From Planctomycetaceae bacterium (lineage in GTDB: Bacteria > Planctomycetota > Planctomycetia > Planctomycetales > Planctomycetaceae), in assembly GCA_021732975.1 (NCBI GenBank), contig JAKFWC010000013.1:29843-93842 (forward strand): a stretch of 64,000 nucleotides of DNA, written 5' to 3'. The notes beneath the pieces were generated by a model. That model saw only the letters and a list, made by a program, of their open reading frames with translations, made no database searches and was not told the DNA's origin. Positions 35,025 through 44,566 of the stretch are shown one piece after another (positions within the stretch are counted from its first letter, which is position 1; each line of letters begins with the position of its first letter). The position numbers and the translations under genes are program-made.

Positions 35025-35263
35025 GTTCATGTCGCCCCAGCCGCGAAAAAAAGGATCCCGCCGAAGCGGCTTTTAAGGAGCGATCGCAGCATCGACCACG
35101 ACTAAAGAAATCGTGGGTCAGATCAGCGTCAGGAAGTGGTCTTCGCATGGACCGGGATTGCGCGTTGTTTGGTCGCATAGCGACGTGCTGCATCCCGCAT
35201 GAAGAAGCAACGGATGTGGCTCCCAGGTGCGTCGAACATGTTCCCGAGACATCTGTACTCTGA

Positions 35264-36406
35264 TTATGCAAAACGCAGGGCCGGGACGATTTCGGAGCGG
35301 GCCGCCTGCCATGCCGGCGCGATGCCAGCCAATAGTCCCACAAGTGCCGAAGCGGTCAAGCCCGTCACTGCCAACGACGCAGAAGGCAAGAACGCGATCA
35401 GAATGCCTTCGGTTCCGAGTGCAAGGCTGGAAGTTTGCAGGATCGCCAGGGCCGTTCCCGTGCCGAGGAGGCCACCGATCAGGCTCACCACGAGGCTTTC
35501 GCCAATAATGAACGCGAAGATATGCCATCCGGTGAAGCCGATGGTTTGCAGCACGGCATGCTCGCGAATTCGGTCTTGCACGCCCATCACCGTGGTCGTG
35601 GCGACGAGGCCGAGCACCATAAGCACGCATGCGAGTCCGAGATAACGAGTGAACCCCACTAGTTCAACAAGATCGCCGACGGTTTTGGCCTGAAACGCGC
35701 CTTTGGTCCGCGTGTTGGTTGCCACCGGTCCGGCGCGATACAGGTCGTCGATCAATTTGGACGTCGCTTGGGCATCGGCGGATTCGTCGAGCAAGACTTC
35801 CATCTGCGTCGCCGTTCCCACGGCGTGCAGACCGGGCGTTCGCTGCAAGAATTCCAGATGAGTGTAAATCATGCTCTCCTCCGCGGCAACGGCTGAGGCA
35901 AAGATCCCGGCAATCGTGACGGTCAACGAACCGATGGAGAATTTTTGACCGACAGATAACTTCCGCCGTCGCGCCACGGCCTGACCGACCAGTGCCGCAT
36001 CCCGTTGCTGTTCAAATTGGGACCAATCACCGGTTTGCAGTACGATTGGCCGCACGCTGCGGAGTTTCTTGGCGGGCAATCCATTGAAAACCACCACATC
36101 CAGGCTGGCCCGGCAATTGTTCATGTAGACCTGAATCGGCACGGCATCCTTGATGCCCGGCAGTTTGCTGATGCGGAGCGCATAATCCTCTGGCAGCTTG
36201 CTTGTGCTAGGGCAGAACCGGTTCGCCTGAAACACGATCAGTGACCGATCCTGCTGTTGTTCGTTCAGCAGCCGATCCAAGCCCTCCTGCACGGCACCGA
36301 CGAACGAGAAGACGAACATGGCCACCGCCGTCCCGCTCACGGTCAGCAGGGTTCGCGTGCGATGTCGCCACAGCGTTTTTAAGACGTAGGGGATGTACCG
36401 GAGCAT
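35264..36406 (-). CDS. FtsX/DevC-type ABC permease, 380 aa
   Basis: N-terminal helix (TLLTVSGTAVAMFVFSFVGAV), large periplasmic domain, then C-terminal helices LACVLMVLGLVATTTVMGV, FAFIIGESLVVSLIGGLLG and VTGLTASALVGLLAGI. IREHAVLQTIGFTGWHIF is the coupling motif of MacB/FtsX permeases. ATG 36406 lies four bases after the ATPase stop, so the two are coupled. It is the last gene of a minus-strand operon that also has an adaptor, a lipoprotein and a second permease. The substrate is unknown; the operon content suggests metal or envelope-stress export. Confidence 0.9.
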   Translation of the reverse strand: MLRYIPYVLKTLWRHRTRTLLTVSGTAVAMFVFSFVGAVQEGLDRLLNEQQQDRSLIVFQANRFCPSTSKLPEDYALRISKLPGIKDAVPIQVYMNNCRASLDVVVFNGLPAKKLRSVRPIVLQTGDWSQFEQQRDAALVGQAVARRRKLSVGQKFSIGSLTVTIAGIFASAVAAEESMIYTHLEFLQRTPGLHAVGTATQMEVLLDESADAQATSKLIDDLYRAGPVATNTRTKGAFQAKTVGDLVELVGFTRYLGLACVLMVLGLVATTTVMGVQDRIREHAVLQTIGFTGWHIFAFIIGESLVVSLIGGLLGTGTALAILQTSSLALGTEGILIAFLPSASLAVTGLTASALVGLLAGIAPAWQAARSEIVPALRFA

Positions 36407-36410
36407 GTCT

Positions 36411-37109
36411 CTAGATCCTTCCGGCAGTGACCGGTGTTGACTCGACAAAAACGCCCTTTTCCAATCGCAACCGGCGTGTGGCAATCAATGCCGCATTGGG
36501 ATCGTGGGTGACCATGAGCAACGTCATCCCTAATTCCGTGTTGAGTCGTTGGAGCAAGGCGAGAATCTGCTCGGTTGTTTCCGCGTCCAAATCCCCCGTG
36601 GGTTCGTCCGCCACAATGAGGGTCGGATTGGCGACCATCGCCCGCGCAATCCCCACACGCTGTTCCTGCCCACCGGACAATTGTCGAGGGTAGTGATCGG
36701 CCCGATCCGTCAGCGAGACGGCTTCCAAGGCAATGTTGACCCGCTTCTCCCGGTCGCGCGCTGACAAGCCCAGGAGCAACAGCGGCAGTTCAATATTTTC
36801 AAATGCCGTCAGCACGGGCACGAGATTGTGCATCTGGAAGATGTAACCGACATTTTCGGCCCGCCACCGGGCTAATCGCGTGCGCGAAAACTGTGTGATG
36901 ACTTCACCGTCAACGAGAATCTGTCCCGACGTGGGCCGGTCGATCCCCGCGATCAGATTGAGCAGCGTACTCTTCCCCGAGCCGCTCGCTCCCATCAACG
37001 ACACGAACTCTCCGCGTTCCACCGTCAGATCTGCGTCTTTCAGCGGCGCGATCTTCTGATCGCCCTTAACGTATTCTTTGGTGATCTGCTGGACTTCAAC
37101 CAGGGACAT
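36411..37109 (-). CDS. ABC transporter ATP-binding protein (LolD/MacB/DevA type), 232 aa
   Basis: Complete motif set: GASGSGKST (Walker A), [19 protein letters not shown] (Q-loop region), LSGGQEQR (signature), [12 protein letters not shown] (Walker B) and MVTHDP (switch). The subtype is that of mechanotransmission exporters. It sits between the adaptor gene (ten bases upstream) and a permease (four bases downstream), the order of DevBCA/MacAB-like exporters. A single ATPase probably serves both permeases of this operon. Confidence 0.93.
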   Translation of the reverse strand: MSLVEVQQITKEYVKGDQKIAPLKDADLTVERGEFVSLMGASGSGKSTLLNLIAGIDRPTSGQILVDGEVITQFSRTRLARWRAENVGYIFQMHNLVPVLTAFENIELPLLLLGLSARDREKRVNIALEAVSLTDRADHYPRQLSGGQEQRVGIARAMVANPTLIVADEPTGDLDAETTEQILALLQRLNTELGMTLLMVTHDPNAALIATRRLRLEKGVFVESTPVTAGRI

Positions 37110-37119
37110 GTTTTTACCT

Positions 37120-38745
37120 TCACTCTTTTGCGCCGTGGCGCTGAATCTGCGACGACTTCACCGGCGCGTTGCCCATCGTGGATGTCGTCAGGGAGTCGCG
37201 TCCCAAGGTCGGATCATTTCCCGTGACGCGAATTCGAGCACCGTCGACAAGGGACTCGCGGCCGCTGGCAATCAACCGATCGCCGACATTGACGCCGGTG
37301 ACGATTTCCACCTGACCATCGGACGTTGACGAGCCGACTGTCACGCGGCGCAACCGGGCGATCCCCGATGTTTGATCGGCGAGCCAGACCGTGGCTTCGC
37401 TGCCCGATCCTTGGATCACTTCTCGCGGGGCAAGCAATCGGAGCGGTGGTGTGCTGCCCTCAACATTCGGTCGTGGGGGAGCCAGAAACGTCACCTGCAC
37501 GAGCATGTCCGGTTTAATCACCGCCGGTGGGTCATCGATGATCAACTTCACTTGCAGCGTGTTTTTCTGGATGTCCGTCAAGGCGGTCGCGATCAGGACG
37601 CGGCCCATCAGCGGGACGGGGCTGGCGGGAGTTTCGATCCGCACGGCCTGACCCGTTAAAACTTGTGGAACATCATCCAGCCGCACGTCGGCCCGCACCT
37701 GCAAGTTTTTGGGATCGTACATGGTGACGACGGTGCTGGCGTCATACGCCGCAGCCTGATTGATTCCCATCAGCCGACTGCCTGGTTTGGCAACGAGCGC
37801 GAGAATATTTCCGGCTGTGCGAGCCTTCACTTCAGTCCGTTCCAGCTTGAGCCGCGCCGCGTCACGGATGGCCTTGGCCTGTTGGACCTGGGCTTCGGCG
37901 GCCTGCATTTTGGCCTGCATCTCAGCGACTTGCCGCGTTTCATCAACTTTTAATTCCAATTGTCGGCGGAGGACATCGCGCCGTTTCGCGGATGCCTGTC
38001 TTTCCCGATCCAGCGACTTGGCTTGTTGCTTGTACTCATCGAGTCGGGCGGAGGCGGTCTCTAACTCGCTTCTGACCCGCTGAACTGTGATGGCCGGAAC
38101 GGCTTGACCTGCTTTCTCTTTCCCCGCCAATTCCACCTCAGCAAAATCTCGCTGCGCCTCTGCTGCACGGGTCAAGGATGGCAAGCGCGCCAACTCGGTT
38201 TCAATCTTCGCCAGTGTGGCCTCTGCCTCGGCGAGTGTGGCCTGCAAGGCAATCGGCTCATCGAAAAGCGTCTTCGCCGCGGCATACGCTGCCCGTGCTG
38301 AGAGGGTTTCCGCCTCGCGCAGACGGACATCCGCGTCGGCACGCTCCAATTCGATTTCCGCATCGCGGCGGATCAGGCGGGCGATGGTTTGACCAGCCTC
38401 GACCGCCTGGCCCTCGACGACCAGCATCTCCTCGATAATCCCTTCGGTCAACGCGGAGACTACGACCGCTTGCGGTCGAGGTTCGACCCAACCCGCGGCT
38501 TGAAAGAGGGGCGTATCGGCAGCCACCACTTCTGACCGACTCGCCATGACGGAGATGACTGTGACCGGGTGGGCCGGCCACAGACTGTCGCGCAGCGACC
38601 ATCCCAGCACCCCGGCAAATCCGCTAAGGATGATGGCAGGCGCGAGATAGCGCGTGATGAGATTTCGTGGACGGCGAATCACGCGCCCCGCCGTACGTGG
38701 CGCGCGTTCGACCGCCAATTCCTGAAGATTGACCGGCGTCGTCAT
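37120..38745 (-). CDS. HlyD/MacA-like periplasmic adaptor, 541 aa
   Basis: One N-terminal membrane helix ([19 protein letters not shown]) anchors a periplasmic adaptor. A lipoyl half-motif ([20 protein letters not shown]) precedes a long coiled-coil hairpin (about residues 120-300, rich in Ala/Glu/Arg, e.g. [19 protein letters not shown]), then beta-barrel and membrane-proximal domains ([37 protein letters not shown]). I chose ATG 38745, with AGGGA upstream, over a TTG at 38763. It would link the ABC permease to an outer-membrane channel such as the TolC-type protein at 44567 (inference). Confidence 0.88.
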   Translation of the reverse strand: MTTPVNLQELAVERAPRTAGRVIRRPRNLITRYLAPAIILSGFAGVLGWSLRDSLWPAHPVTVISVMASRSEVVAADTPLFQAAGWVEPRPQAVVVSALTEGIIEEMLVVEGQAVEAGQTIARLIRRDAEIELERADADVRLREAETLSARAAYAAAKTLFDEPIALQATLAEAEATLAKIETELARLPSLTRAAEAQRDFAEVELAGKEKAGQAVPAITVQRVRSELETASARLDEYKQQAKSLDRERQASAKRRDVLRRQLELKVDETRQVAEMQAKMQAAEAQVQQAKAIRDAARLKLERTEVKARTAGNILALVAKPGSRLMGINQAAAYDASTVVTMYDPKNLQVRADVRLDDVPQVLTGQAVRIETPASPVPLMGRVLIATALTDIQKNTLQVKLIIDDPPAVIKPDMLVQVTFLAPPRPNVEGSTPPLRLLAPREVIQGSGSEATVWLADQTSGIARLRRVTVGSSTSDGQVEIVTGVNVGDRLIASGRESLVDGARIRVTGNDPTLGRDSLTTSTMGNAPVKSSQIQRHGAKE

Positions 38746-38765
38746 CGGACGAATCCCTGACAAAA

Positions 38766-39305
38766 CTATTTCGCTTCTGTTTCGGGCACGACGAACACGC
38801 CGCTCGCCAGCACAGTCAGATTGCCCGCTTCGTCGCGTTTGGCTTTCCCCTTCACGACCACCGTTTGCAGTTCCTTCAGTCCCAGCAGTTTTCGTGCATC
38901 CTGCTCCACCGTTCCGCCCGCTGCGTCCACCATCTTGATCATCGCCCGATTCTTAGGGAGCTGATCCGTGACGCAGCAATAGTCCCACGGTGTGGGGCAA
39001 CCTTCTCCCGGCTGGCAGGCTTCCAGTTTTGGATCGACAATCGTGAAGGCCGCGCGGCCTTCGACCCACGGGTTCGTGCCACCGCCGATTCGTCCCAGAA
39101 TGGTCACCTCCACACCGTCTTCGGCGGATTCGCGCACATCGGCGACGGGCTTCGCATCGGCGGGTTGCTCGTGGAGCATCATTTCCCGACCGGCGTCCGA
39201 CGGTGTCCCGCTCGCTGCCTGGGGTGCGGGAGCCGTGATCGGTTTCGCGCAACCGACGGTTGCCAATGCCAGAAGGATCAGTGCTGTCCAGGTTCCGTTC
39301 GACAT
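38766..39305 (-). CDS. Lipoprotein, 179 aa
   Basis: Signal peptide II type N-terminus: WTALILLALATVGCAKP, where LATVGC is the lipobox and Cys becomes the lipidated first residue. The mature part has a Pro/Ala linker, then a beta-rich domain (VEVTILGRIGGGTNPWVEG, FTIVDPKLEACQPGEGCPT, WDYCCVTDQLP) with five cysteines that may pair or bind metal. It is probably anchored to a membrane facing the periplasm. It lies between a permease and the adaptor in one operon and may assist substrate capture for the exporter. No known domain was recognised. Confidence 0.8.
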   Translation of the reverse strand: MSNGTWTALILLALATVGCAKPITAPAPQAASGTPSDAGREMMLHEQPADAKPVADVRESAEDGVEVTILGRIGGGTNPWVEGRAAFTIVDPKLEACQPGEGCPTPWDYCCVTDQLPKNRAMIKMVDAAGGTVEQDARKLLGLKELQTVVVKGKAKRDEAGNLTVLASGVFVVPETEAK

Positions 39306-39335
39306 CGTCTATTCCTTATGTGGACTGTGAAAAAA

Positions 39336-40502
39336 CTAGATGGCTTTCAGGCCATCCACCACGGGCATCCGCAGGGCCCGCCAAGCGGGCGGGAGCGAAC
39401 CCAACACGCCGATCGCCAGCCCCGTGGATAACCCGTACAACAATGACACGCTGTCTAAACGCAGCGTGAATGCTCCCATCGTGAACCGCACGGCCAAACC
39501 GTTGAGCAACGGCAGTGCAACCGCCGCAGCCAGCAACGAACCGGCAGCGGCTAACAACACCCCTTCCTGCACAATGCTGAGGGCGATGGCCCTTCGCGAA
39601 AATCCAAGCGTTTGCAGCATGGCCAACTCTCTGACTCGACCGACCACGGCCCCGTACATCGTGTTGAGTCCAGCAAAAGCCCCGGCTCCGGACACCAGCA
39701 GCACGATCAACCACGCCACGCTGCGGACGGGGCCATAGTGGGCCTGGAGCGATGCGTAATAGCTCAACTCCGGCGTGGCTTCCCATTCGAGATCGACACG
39801 TTCTTTACAGAACTCGCTCACATCGGCGAGACCTTTTGGTTCACTGACCGCCACGGCGACGAGGCTCAAGTCCTGTCGCTTCATCGCCTGTTGCAGGTCA
39901 TCGACGAGGCACCAGATTTCCGATTCAAACGCCGCTCCAGCGGAAGCAAAGCGCCCACTGATTTTCCACGGACGACCCTCGATCCGCACCGTGCGACCGA
40001 TCACCAATTCGGCCGGATCGCATCCCAGCTTGGCGGCGGCCAGTCGCCCGACAATCGCTTCTCCCGCGGCGGGCCACGTTCCTTCAATCAATTGAAACTG
40101 ACGACGGACGAGCGGAGCGGCGAGCGTGACGCCCCGCACGAGTCCCATCGCCGGTTCTTTGACCGATTCGGTGGTGATCTCCGTTCCCAAGTACAGCTCG
40201 GGAGAAACGTGTTTCTGACGATAGCGCGTTTCAACCCGTCCCAAACTGGCGGACAGCACACCCGCCCCCTGGCCGGGAATCGTGGAATTCTCGATGTTCT
40301 CGCCCGCACCGAGCGAATGCACGAGGATGACCAGTGGGTCGCCACTCACCGCCAGCGATGTTTCCAACCCGCGGACGAACGCCACCACCAGAAAGATCAG
40401 GAAGACCACGGTACCCAACCCCAGCAGCGTGAGCGCACTGCGACCGGGCCGCCGCAACAGATTGCGGACTCCATAGTCCCAAGGGAGTGGTCGAAACATC
40501 AT
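39336..40502 (-). CDS. FtsX/MacB-type ABC permease, 388 aa
   Basis: Starts [19 protein letters not shown]; the first helix is [21 protein letters not shown] periplasmic domain follows, then C-terminal helices [34 protein letters not shown] and a final [23 protein letters not shown] segment (read [19 protein letters not shown]). [18 protein letters not shown] is the coupling motif. Homologous in architecture to the permease at 35264, so the operon encodes a possible permease heterodimer sharing one ATPase. It lies downstream of the HMA-domain gene. Confidence 0.9.
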   Translation of the reverse strand: MMFRPLPWDYGVRNLLRRPGRSALTLLGLGTVVFLIFLVVAFVRGLETSLAVSGDPLVILVHSLGAGENIENSTIPGQGAGVLSASLGRVETRYRQKHVSPELYLGTEITTESVKEPAMGLVRGVTLAAPLVRRQFQLIEGTWPAAGEAIVGRLAAAKLGCDPAELVIGRTVRIEGRPWKISGRFASAGAAFESEIWCLVDDLQQAMKRQDLSLVAVAVSEPKGLADVSEFCKERVDLEWEATPELSYYASLQAHYGPVRSVAWLIVLLVSGAGAFAGLNTMYGAVVGRVRELAMLQTLGFSRRAIALSIVQEGVLLAAAGSLLAAAVALPLLNGLAVRFTMGAFTLRLDSVSLLYGLSTGLAIGVLGSLPPAWRALRMPVVDGLKAI

Positions 40503-40584
40503 TCGTGATCAATCAAAAGAATCGTTCAGGGAGGCCGAGTGCTACAGTGCGAAAAACTGGGGCACATGAGGGGTCAACGGTGCG

Positions 40585-40923
40585 TTAAGCCTTGGGTTTG
40601 GATTTGAAAGTCCCGCTCGGTCCGGTGAGCGACTTGGGCGTCTTGCCAATGCTGTCCATCGCCTCCCACAGCGTTTTCGGGGAGAGCGTCTTCCCGGCGG
40701 CGGGCGTGACCGTGACCGTTTTCGTCGGAATGTCACAAGTGATCTGGCCCACCTCGGGCATCGGCTTCAGTTTCGCCGTGATCTTGGTGACGCAGCCGCC
40801 ACACATTTCTCCGACGGTCATCACCGTGTTTTGACTCTTAACCACCGGCTCCGCGGCCGTGTTCATCGTCACGAGGCCGACCAACACGAGACCAACCGTC
40901 ATCAACCATTGTTTTGCGAACAT
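40585..40923 (-). CDS. Secreted heavy-metal-associated (HMA-like) protein, 112 aa
   Basis: A signal peptide (WLMTVGLVLVGLVTMNTAAE) is followed by a single HMA ferredoxin-like domain: VMTVGEMCGGCVTKI, where MCGGC is the CxxC metal site (two Gly between the Cys), then ITCDIPTKTVTVTPA. HMA domains bind Cu(I), Zn or Cd and pass them to ATPases; this one is exported, which is less common. It is the second gene of the operon, after a Cys-rich leader protein, and suggests that the exporter handles soft metals. Confidence 0.88.
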   Translation of the reverse strand: MFAKQWLMTVGLVLVGLVTMNTAAEPVVKSQNTVMTVGEMCGGCVTKITAKLKPMPEVGQITCDIPTKTVTVTPAAGKTLSPKTLWEAMDSIGKTPKSLTGPSGTFKSKPKA

Positions 40924-40959
40924 GCGTAGCGTCCTTGCGATAAGGATTCTGGATACTGA

Positions 40960-40982
40960 GAGCGCGGCGACATGCCGCGCTC
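40960..40982 (-). promoter_or_regulatory. Perfect 9-bp hairpin in HMA gene leader
   Basis: Arms 40960-40968 and 40974-40982 are exact reverse complements with loop gacat, 37 bases before ATG 40923 on the minus strand, in the gap after the Cys-rich gene. It may be a leader RNA structure or an operator. Confidence 0.35.
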
Positions 40983-41122
40983 ACGTCTTAGGCAGCAGTG
41001 CAGAGCGTCGTCGACTTGGAATAAGACCCAAGAACAACGGAGAGAGCAGGGGAAGAGTTACGGCGACCCAAAATCACCGTGGGCGCGGGTCACGAGAAAC
41101 CCACGAAACAGGTCTTTGTGAA

Positions 41123-41509
41123 TTAGACCTGCAAAGCATGGAGCGCCAGATGAAGCGACCGCCCTGGTCGCATTCTGCCCCGATCAATTTCGCGATCCTG
41201 GCACAGAGCCGCTTGCAGCGACAAGACCGGATCAACAATCACCAGCAGGTCCGCACTCCAAGCCGAAACGTCGTCGAAGGCGATCGACGTCATCGTGGCA
41301 AGCACAGCGCCGTTACAGATGCAATCGCAACAAGGACCGTCCGAACATGGCTCGCTCGGAGCCTCTGGGCCCGGATGGCAATGGGCACAACAGGCACACC
41401 CACCGGAGAGCGCAGCAGTCCCGTCACCCATCGACATTTGCCCCATGCAATTGAAGGGGCAGACGGCGTGGCTGGCGAGCATCGATAAGACCAGCAGCCA
41501 TTGACGCAT
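41123..41509 (-). CDS. Small Cys-rich secreted leader protein, 128 aa
   Basis: The start at ATG 41509 gives a signal-like segment (MRQWLLVLSMLASHAVC), then a Cys/His cluster (GGCACCAHCHPGP, CSDGPCCDCICNG) and a C-terminal half with a hydrophobic stretch (AWSADLLVIVDPVLSLQAAL). Layout (signal, Cys cluster, semi-hydrophobic tail) matches the proteins at 33344, 44127 and 46101, each first in a transport unit. It heads the ABC exporter operon running to 35264. A metal-sensing or metal-binding leader role resembling CzcI is inferred. The frame continues upstream to 41596 without a better start. Confidence 0.68.
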   Translation of the reverse strand: MRQWLLVLSMLASHAVCPFNCMGQMSMGDGTAALSGGCACCAHCHPGPEAPSEPCSDGPCCDCICNGAVLATMTSIAFDDVSAWSADLLVIVDPVLSLQAALCQDREIDRGRMRPGRSLHLALHALQV

Positions 41510-41614
41510 ATCGAAAAGATATCGGCTCCAGCATGCTTCGGCAATGCCAGTATTCCTCAGTCGTCGGCTTGAAAGTGTCGGCACTCGCTTGCACATCGGT
41601 CAAACCAACTGTAA

Positions 41615-41628
41615 TTTGATTAATCAAA
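41615..41628. promoter_or_regulatory. Perfect 14-bp AT-rich palindrome in divergent promoter
   Basis: TTTGATTAATCAAA lies between the divergent Cys-rich gene (ATG 41509) and the pseudopilin gene (ATG 41673) in locally AT-rich DNA. A perfect palindrome in this position is a candidate operator for a dimeric repressor; none is encoded nearby. Confidence 0.45.
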
Positions 41629-41672
41629 CTTTGTGTTTATTAAATTCAAATCAATCTTCTGGATGAACAGAA

Positions 41673-42686
41673 ATGCAAGCCTGCCGTCGTGCATTCACAT
41701 TGATCGAACTCCTTGTCGTGATTGCGATTATCGCAATTCTGATCGCATTGCTGCTGCCCGCGGTCCAGCAAGCTCGGGAAGCGGCCCGGCGGACCCAGTG
41801 CCGCAACAATCTCAAGCAGATCGGGCTGGCACTCCACAACTACCTGGACGCCTACACGGTCTTTCCGCCGAGCTACTGTGCGGTTCCGGGGGTGACGACG
41901 ACCGTCGGCGGGCAGTGGTCGATGCTGGCCCGCGTCCTGCCCTATGTGGAGCAGGCGAACTTGCAAAGCCTCGTCAATTGGAACCTCGCCTACAACGCTC
42001 AGCTCAACGTGGCGACGACCCGCATCCCTTCCTATCTCTGCCCCAGCGAACCCAACGATGTCATGCGGATCAATCCATCGACCGGTGTGCCGCGCGACTA
42101 TCCCGCCAGCTACGTCGCCAACTTCGGCACTTGGAAGATTTACGATCCCACGAACGGCACCGGCAGTGACGGGGCATTCTTCCCCAACAGCAAGATGCGG
42201 GCAGCAGACTTTTCCGATGGTATGAGCAACACACTCTGCGCGTCCGAGGCCAAGACGTTCACGCCCTACCTCCGCAACACGACGACCGATCCAGGGCCGA
42301 CGCCTCCGACGAGTTCGTCGTTCGCCATGGGCCTGACAGGCGACGGCTGCTGCATCGGCAATTCGTTGCAACTCAACACAGGGCATACCGAATGGGCAGA
42401 CGGGCTTTGTCAGCAAAGCGGCTTCACGACCGTCTTTGGTCCTAATGCTCGCATCCCGCATACCGTGGCCGGCGTCGAATACGACATCGACTTTGTCTCG
42501 TGGCGGGAAGGCACTCACGCCACGAGGGTCGCCTACGCCGCGTTGCCCGCGCGCAGCCACCACGAAGGGATCGTGCATTCGCTGCTGGTGGACGGATCGG
42601 TGCGGTCCGTCAGCGAGAACATCGACCTTCAGATCTGGCGGCGGCTGGGCACTCGCGCCGGGGGCGAGGTCGTCGGCGACTTCTGA
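41673..42686 (+). CDS. DUF1559 type II pseudopilin-like protein, 337 aa
   Basis: The N-terminus [19 protein letters not shown] has the prepilin helix with Glu at +5, although the residue before Phe is Ala rather than Gly; prepilin peptidase usually requires Gly but Ala is tolerated in some systems. Next come [15 protein letters not shown] and the DUF1559 body, ending [19 protein letters not shown] and GGEVVGDF. It stands apart from the other two DUF1559 genes of the window, between the ABC exporter and the dihaem gene 77 bases downstream. The role in surface structures is unproven. Confidence 0.92.
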   Translation: MQACRRAFTLIELLVVIAIIAILIALLLPAVQQAREAARRTQCRNNLKQIGLALHNYLDAYTVFPPSYCAVPGVTTTVGGQWSMLARVLPYVEQANLQSLVNWNLAYNAQLNVATTRIPSYLCPSEPNDVMRINPSTGVPRDYPASYVANFGTWKIYDPTNGTGSDGAFFPNSKMRAADFSDGMSNTLCASEAKTFTPYLRNTTTDPGPTPPTSSSFAMGLTGDGCCIGNSLQLNTGHTEWADGLCQQSGFTTVFGPNARIPHTVAGVEYDIDFVSWREGTHATRVAYAALPARSHHEGIVHSLLVDGSVRSVSENIDLQIWRRLGTRAGGEVVGDF

Positions 42687-42763
42687 TCGCGAAAATGCCT
42701 CGTCGAAACCTAGCTGCGCTGATTGTCCGCGCAGAAACCATCCTCTATAAAAGAGATGCCTGA

Positions 42764-43972
42764 ATGAGATTCGCTCATGGCCGTTTCCGATTCTTCGCAC
42801 TGCCGGTCTTGATGCTACTCATCCCGTGGACGGCGGTCCTCGGCCAAACAAATTTCGGTGATCCATTGCCGGGATTGACTGCCGACGAGTTGAACCGGTT
42901 CCAGGCGGGCAAAGCCGCCTTTGAAGAAGTCGAAGGTGTCGCCGATGGTGTCGGCCCCGTCTTTAATCGGGATTCCTGTGTGGCGTGCCACGACAATCAG
43001 GCGACCGGCGGCGGGAGTGCGATTGTCTCCACGCGGATTGGTACGCGGATCAACCGTCAATTTGATCCGCTGCTGCGGCGCGGGGGGCCCATCATCCAGA
43101 CCGAGGGAATCGTAGGACGGGAAGGCTATGTCTTTGCCGGCGAAGTGATTCCCGTCGAAGCGACGATTATCGCGCGCCGACGAACACCACAAACCTTTGG
43201 TTTGGGGTTGGTTGACGCCGTGCCGGATCTGCTTCTCGTGGGCTTAGCGCTCAAACAAGCGTTGCAGACTCCCGAAACCGCGGGGCGTCCGAATCTTGTC
43301 ACCGATCTCCGCACGGGGCAGTGGCGAGTCGGTCGGCTCGGATGGAAAGCTGCCGTGCCGAACCTCACCAACTTTTCCGGCGACGCCTACAAGGAAGAGA
43401 TGGGTATCACGACACCGGGGTGGCTTCCCGACGAAGATGGTCGCCTCATTGACGACGAGAACGCACCGCAAGGCGACACCAGCTTGCTGGAATACAATCC
43501 CGTCGGAAATCCCAATGAGGGTGACATCGAAGACATCGTGCTCTTCACCGACTTCATGACGTTTCTGGCCCCGCCGCCTCGGGGTGCGATAACCGTTGAT
43601 GTTCGTCAGGGAGAAAGACTGTTCACGAGCATCGGGTGTGCGGACTGCCATGTGCCGGTGCTCTATACCGGCAATCACCCATCCCCCGCGCTTCGATTTA
43701 AGGCTGTGGCGGCTTACTCCGACTTCCTCTTGCATGATATGGGCGTGCTGGGCGACGGCATCGAGCAAGGACAAGCCCGCGGAACCGACATGCGCACCGC
43801 TCCGCTGTGGGGCCTGCGGACGCAACCCAGTTTCCTGCACGATGGCCGTGCGACGACCCTGAACGAAGCCGTTCTGCAACATGCAGGACAGGGAACTTCG
43901 GCCCGCATTCGGTTTCAACGATTGAAGTCGTGGGAACAAGAGCAACTGCTTGCCTTCCTGAACTCGTTGTGA
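42764..43972 (+). CDS. DUF1111 (thiol oxidoreductase-like) dihaem c-type protein, 402 aa
   Basis: A signal peptide (FFALPVLMLLIPWTAVLG) leads into the DUF1111 pattern (LPGLTADELNRFQAGKAAF, VADGVGPVFNRDSC). Two haem-binding motifs are present: CVACH near residue 72 and CADCH near 292. The end APLWGLRTQPSFLHDGRA is typical of dihaem peroxidase-like proteins. It is a periplasmic redox protein; its partner is unknown. It follows the pseudopilin gene on the same strand. Families with this pattern often lie near imelysin/EfeO-type iron genes, but none is seen here. Confidence 0.92.
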   Translation: MRFAHGRFRFFALPVLMLLIPWTAVLGQTNFGDPLPGLTADELNRFQAGKAAFEEVEGVADGVGPVFNRDSCVACHDNQATGGGSAIVSTRIGTRINRQFDPLLRRGGPIIQTEGIVGREGYVFAGEVIPVEATIIARRRTPQTFGLGLVDAVPDLLLVGLALKQALQTPETAGRPNLVTDLRTGQWRVGRLGWKAAVPNLTNFSGDAYKEEMGITTPGWLPDEDGRLIDDENAPQGDTSLLEYNPVGNPNEGDIEDIVLFTDFMTFLAPPPRGAITVDVRQGERLFTSIGCADCHVPVLYTGNHPSPALRFKAVAAYSDFLLHDMGVLGDGIEQGQARGTDMRTAPLWGLRTQPSFLHDGRATTLNEAVLQHAGQGTSARIRFQRLKSWEQEQLLAFLNSL

Positions 43973-44126
43973 TGCGCAGACCGTACACGACGGCAGAAGC
44001 AGGCTATGGCGAAGTGTACCGGTTGTAACCGTTTTTCCATGTTTCCGATTCCATCTGTAAGGATCGAGCACAACTTGCCGATGCAACGAGGTGTACCGAA
44101 GCGTCCTCGTGTCCGATGAAATCACC

Positions 44127-44492
44127 ATGTTTCGGGTGTTGCTCACTGCGCTGCTTTTAGTCCCGTGTCCAGATTGCTGGATGCAGCGGTTGGCGATCAT
44201 CACCTCGGTAGCACCGGCATCGAGCATCGCGAAAACATGTGACTGCTGTGACGACGACAGCGACCACCCATTGCCACCCACGTCGCCGAGCCCAAAACCC
44301 AACTGCGCATGCAAAATTCCGGCGATTGTCGCGCTGCAGAATGATCAATTGAGCGTTCAATTCTCTCCGGCGGGCATTGCGACTCGATGCATCGCCGAGC
44401 AGACGCTGTTACAGGCCGGTGTGATCGTTAGCGGAAATACTTCAATCGCCTGTTCGACTGGCCCCATGCGCTCCTCTCCCATGCGCCAATGA
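44127..44492 (+). CDS. Small Cys-rich secreted leader protein, 121 aa
   Basis: A hydrophobic start (MFRVLLTALLLVPCPDCW), then KTCDCCDDDSDHPLPPTSP and PNCACKIPA, followed by a mostly apolar C-terminal half. The arrangement agrees with the other small Cys/His-rich proteins that precede transport genes in this window. It directly precedes the TolC-type gene (74 bases), so it probably leads that operon. ATG 44127 was chosen because the signal segment begins there. The role is inferred to be periplasmic metal binding or signalling, as in CzcI-type leaders. Confidence 0.65.
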   Translation: MFRVLLTALLLVPCPDCWMQRLAIITSVAPASSIAKTCDCCDDDSDHPLPPTSPSPKPNCACKIPAIVALQNDQLSVQFSPAGIATRCIAEQTLLQAGVIVSGNTSIACSTGPMRSSPMRQ

Positions 44493-44566
44493 TCCGCGCG
44501 GCGTGTTCCGACAGCGCTTCACCACCGTCTTGGCCAATCCATTCTTTTGACCCCAGGGAGGGACGC

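Noticed and set aside
41646..42800. Minus-strand frame of 384 residues
   Set aside because: Opposite the DUF1559 gene. Such antisense frames recur opposite DUF1559 genes because of their codon usage.
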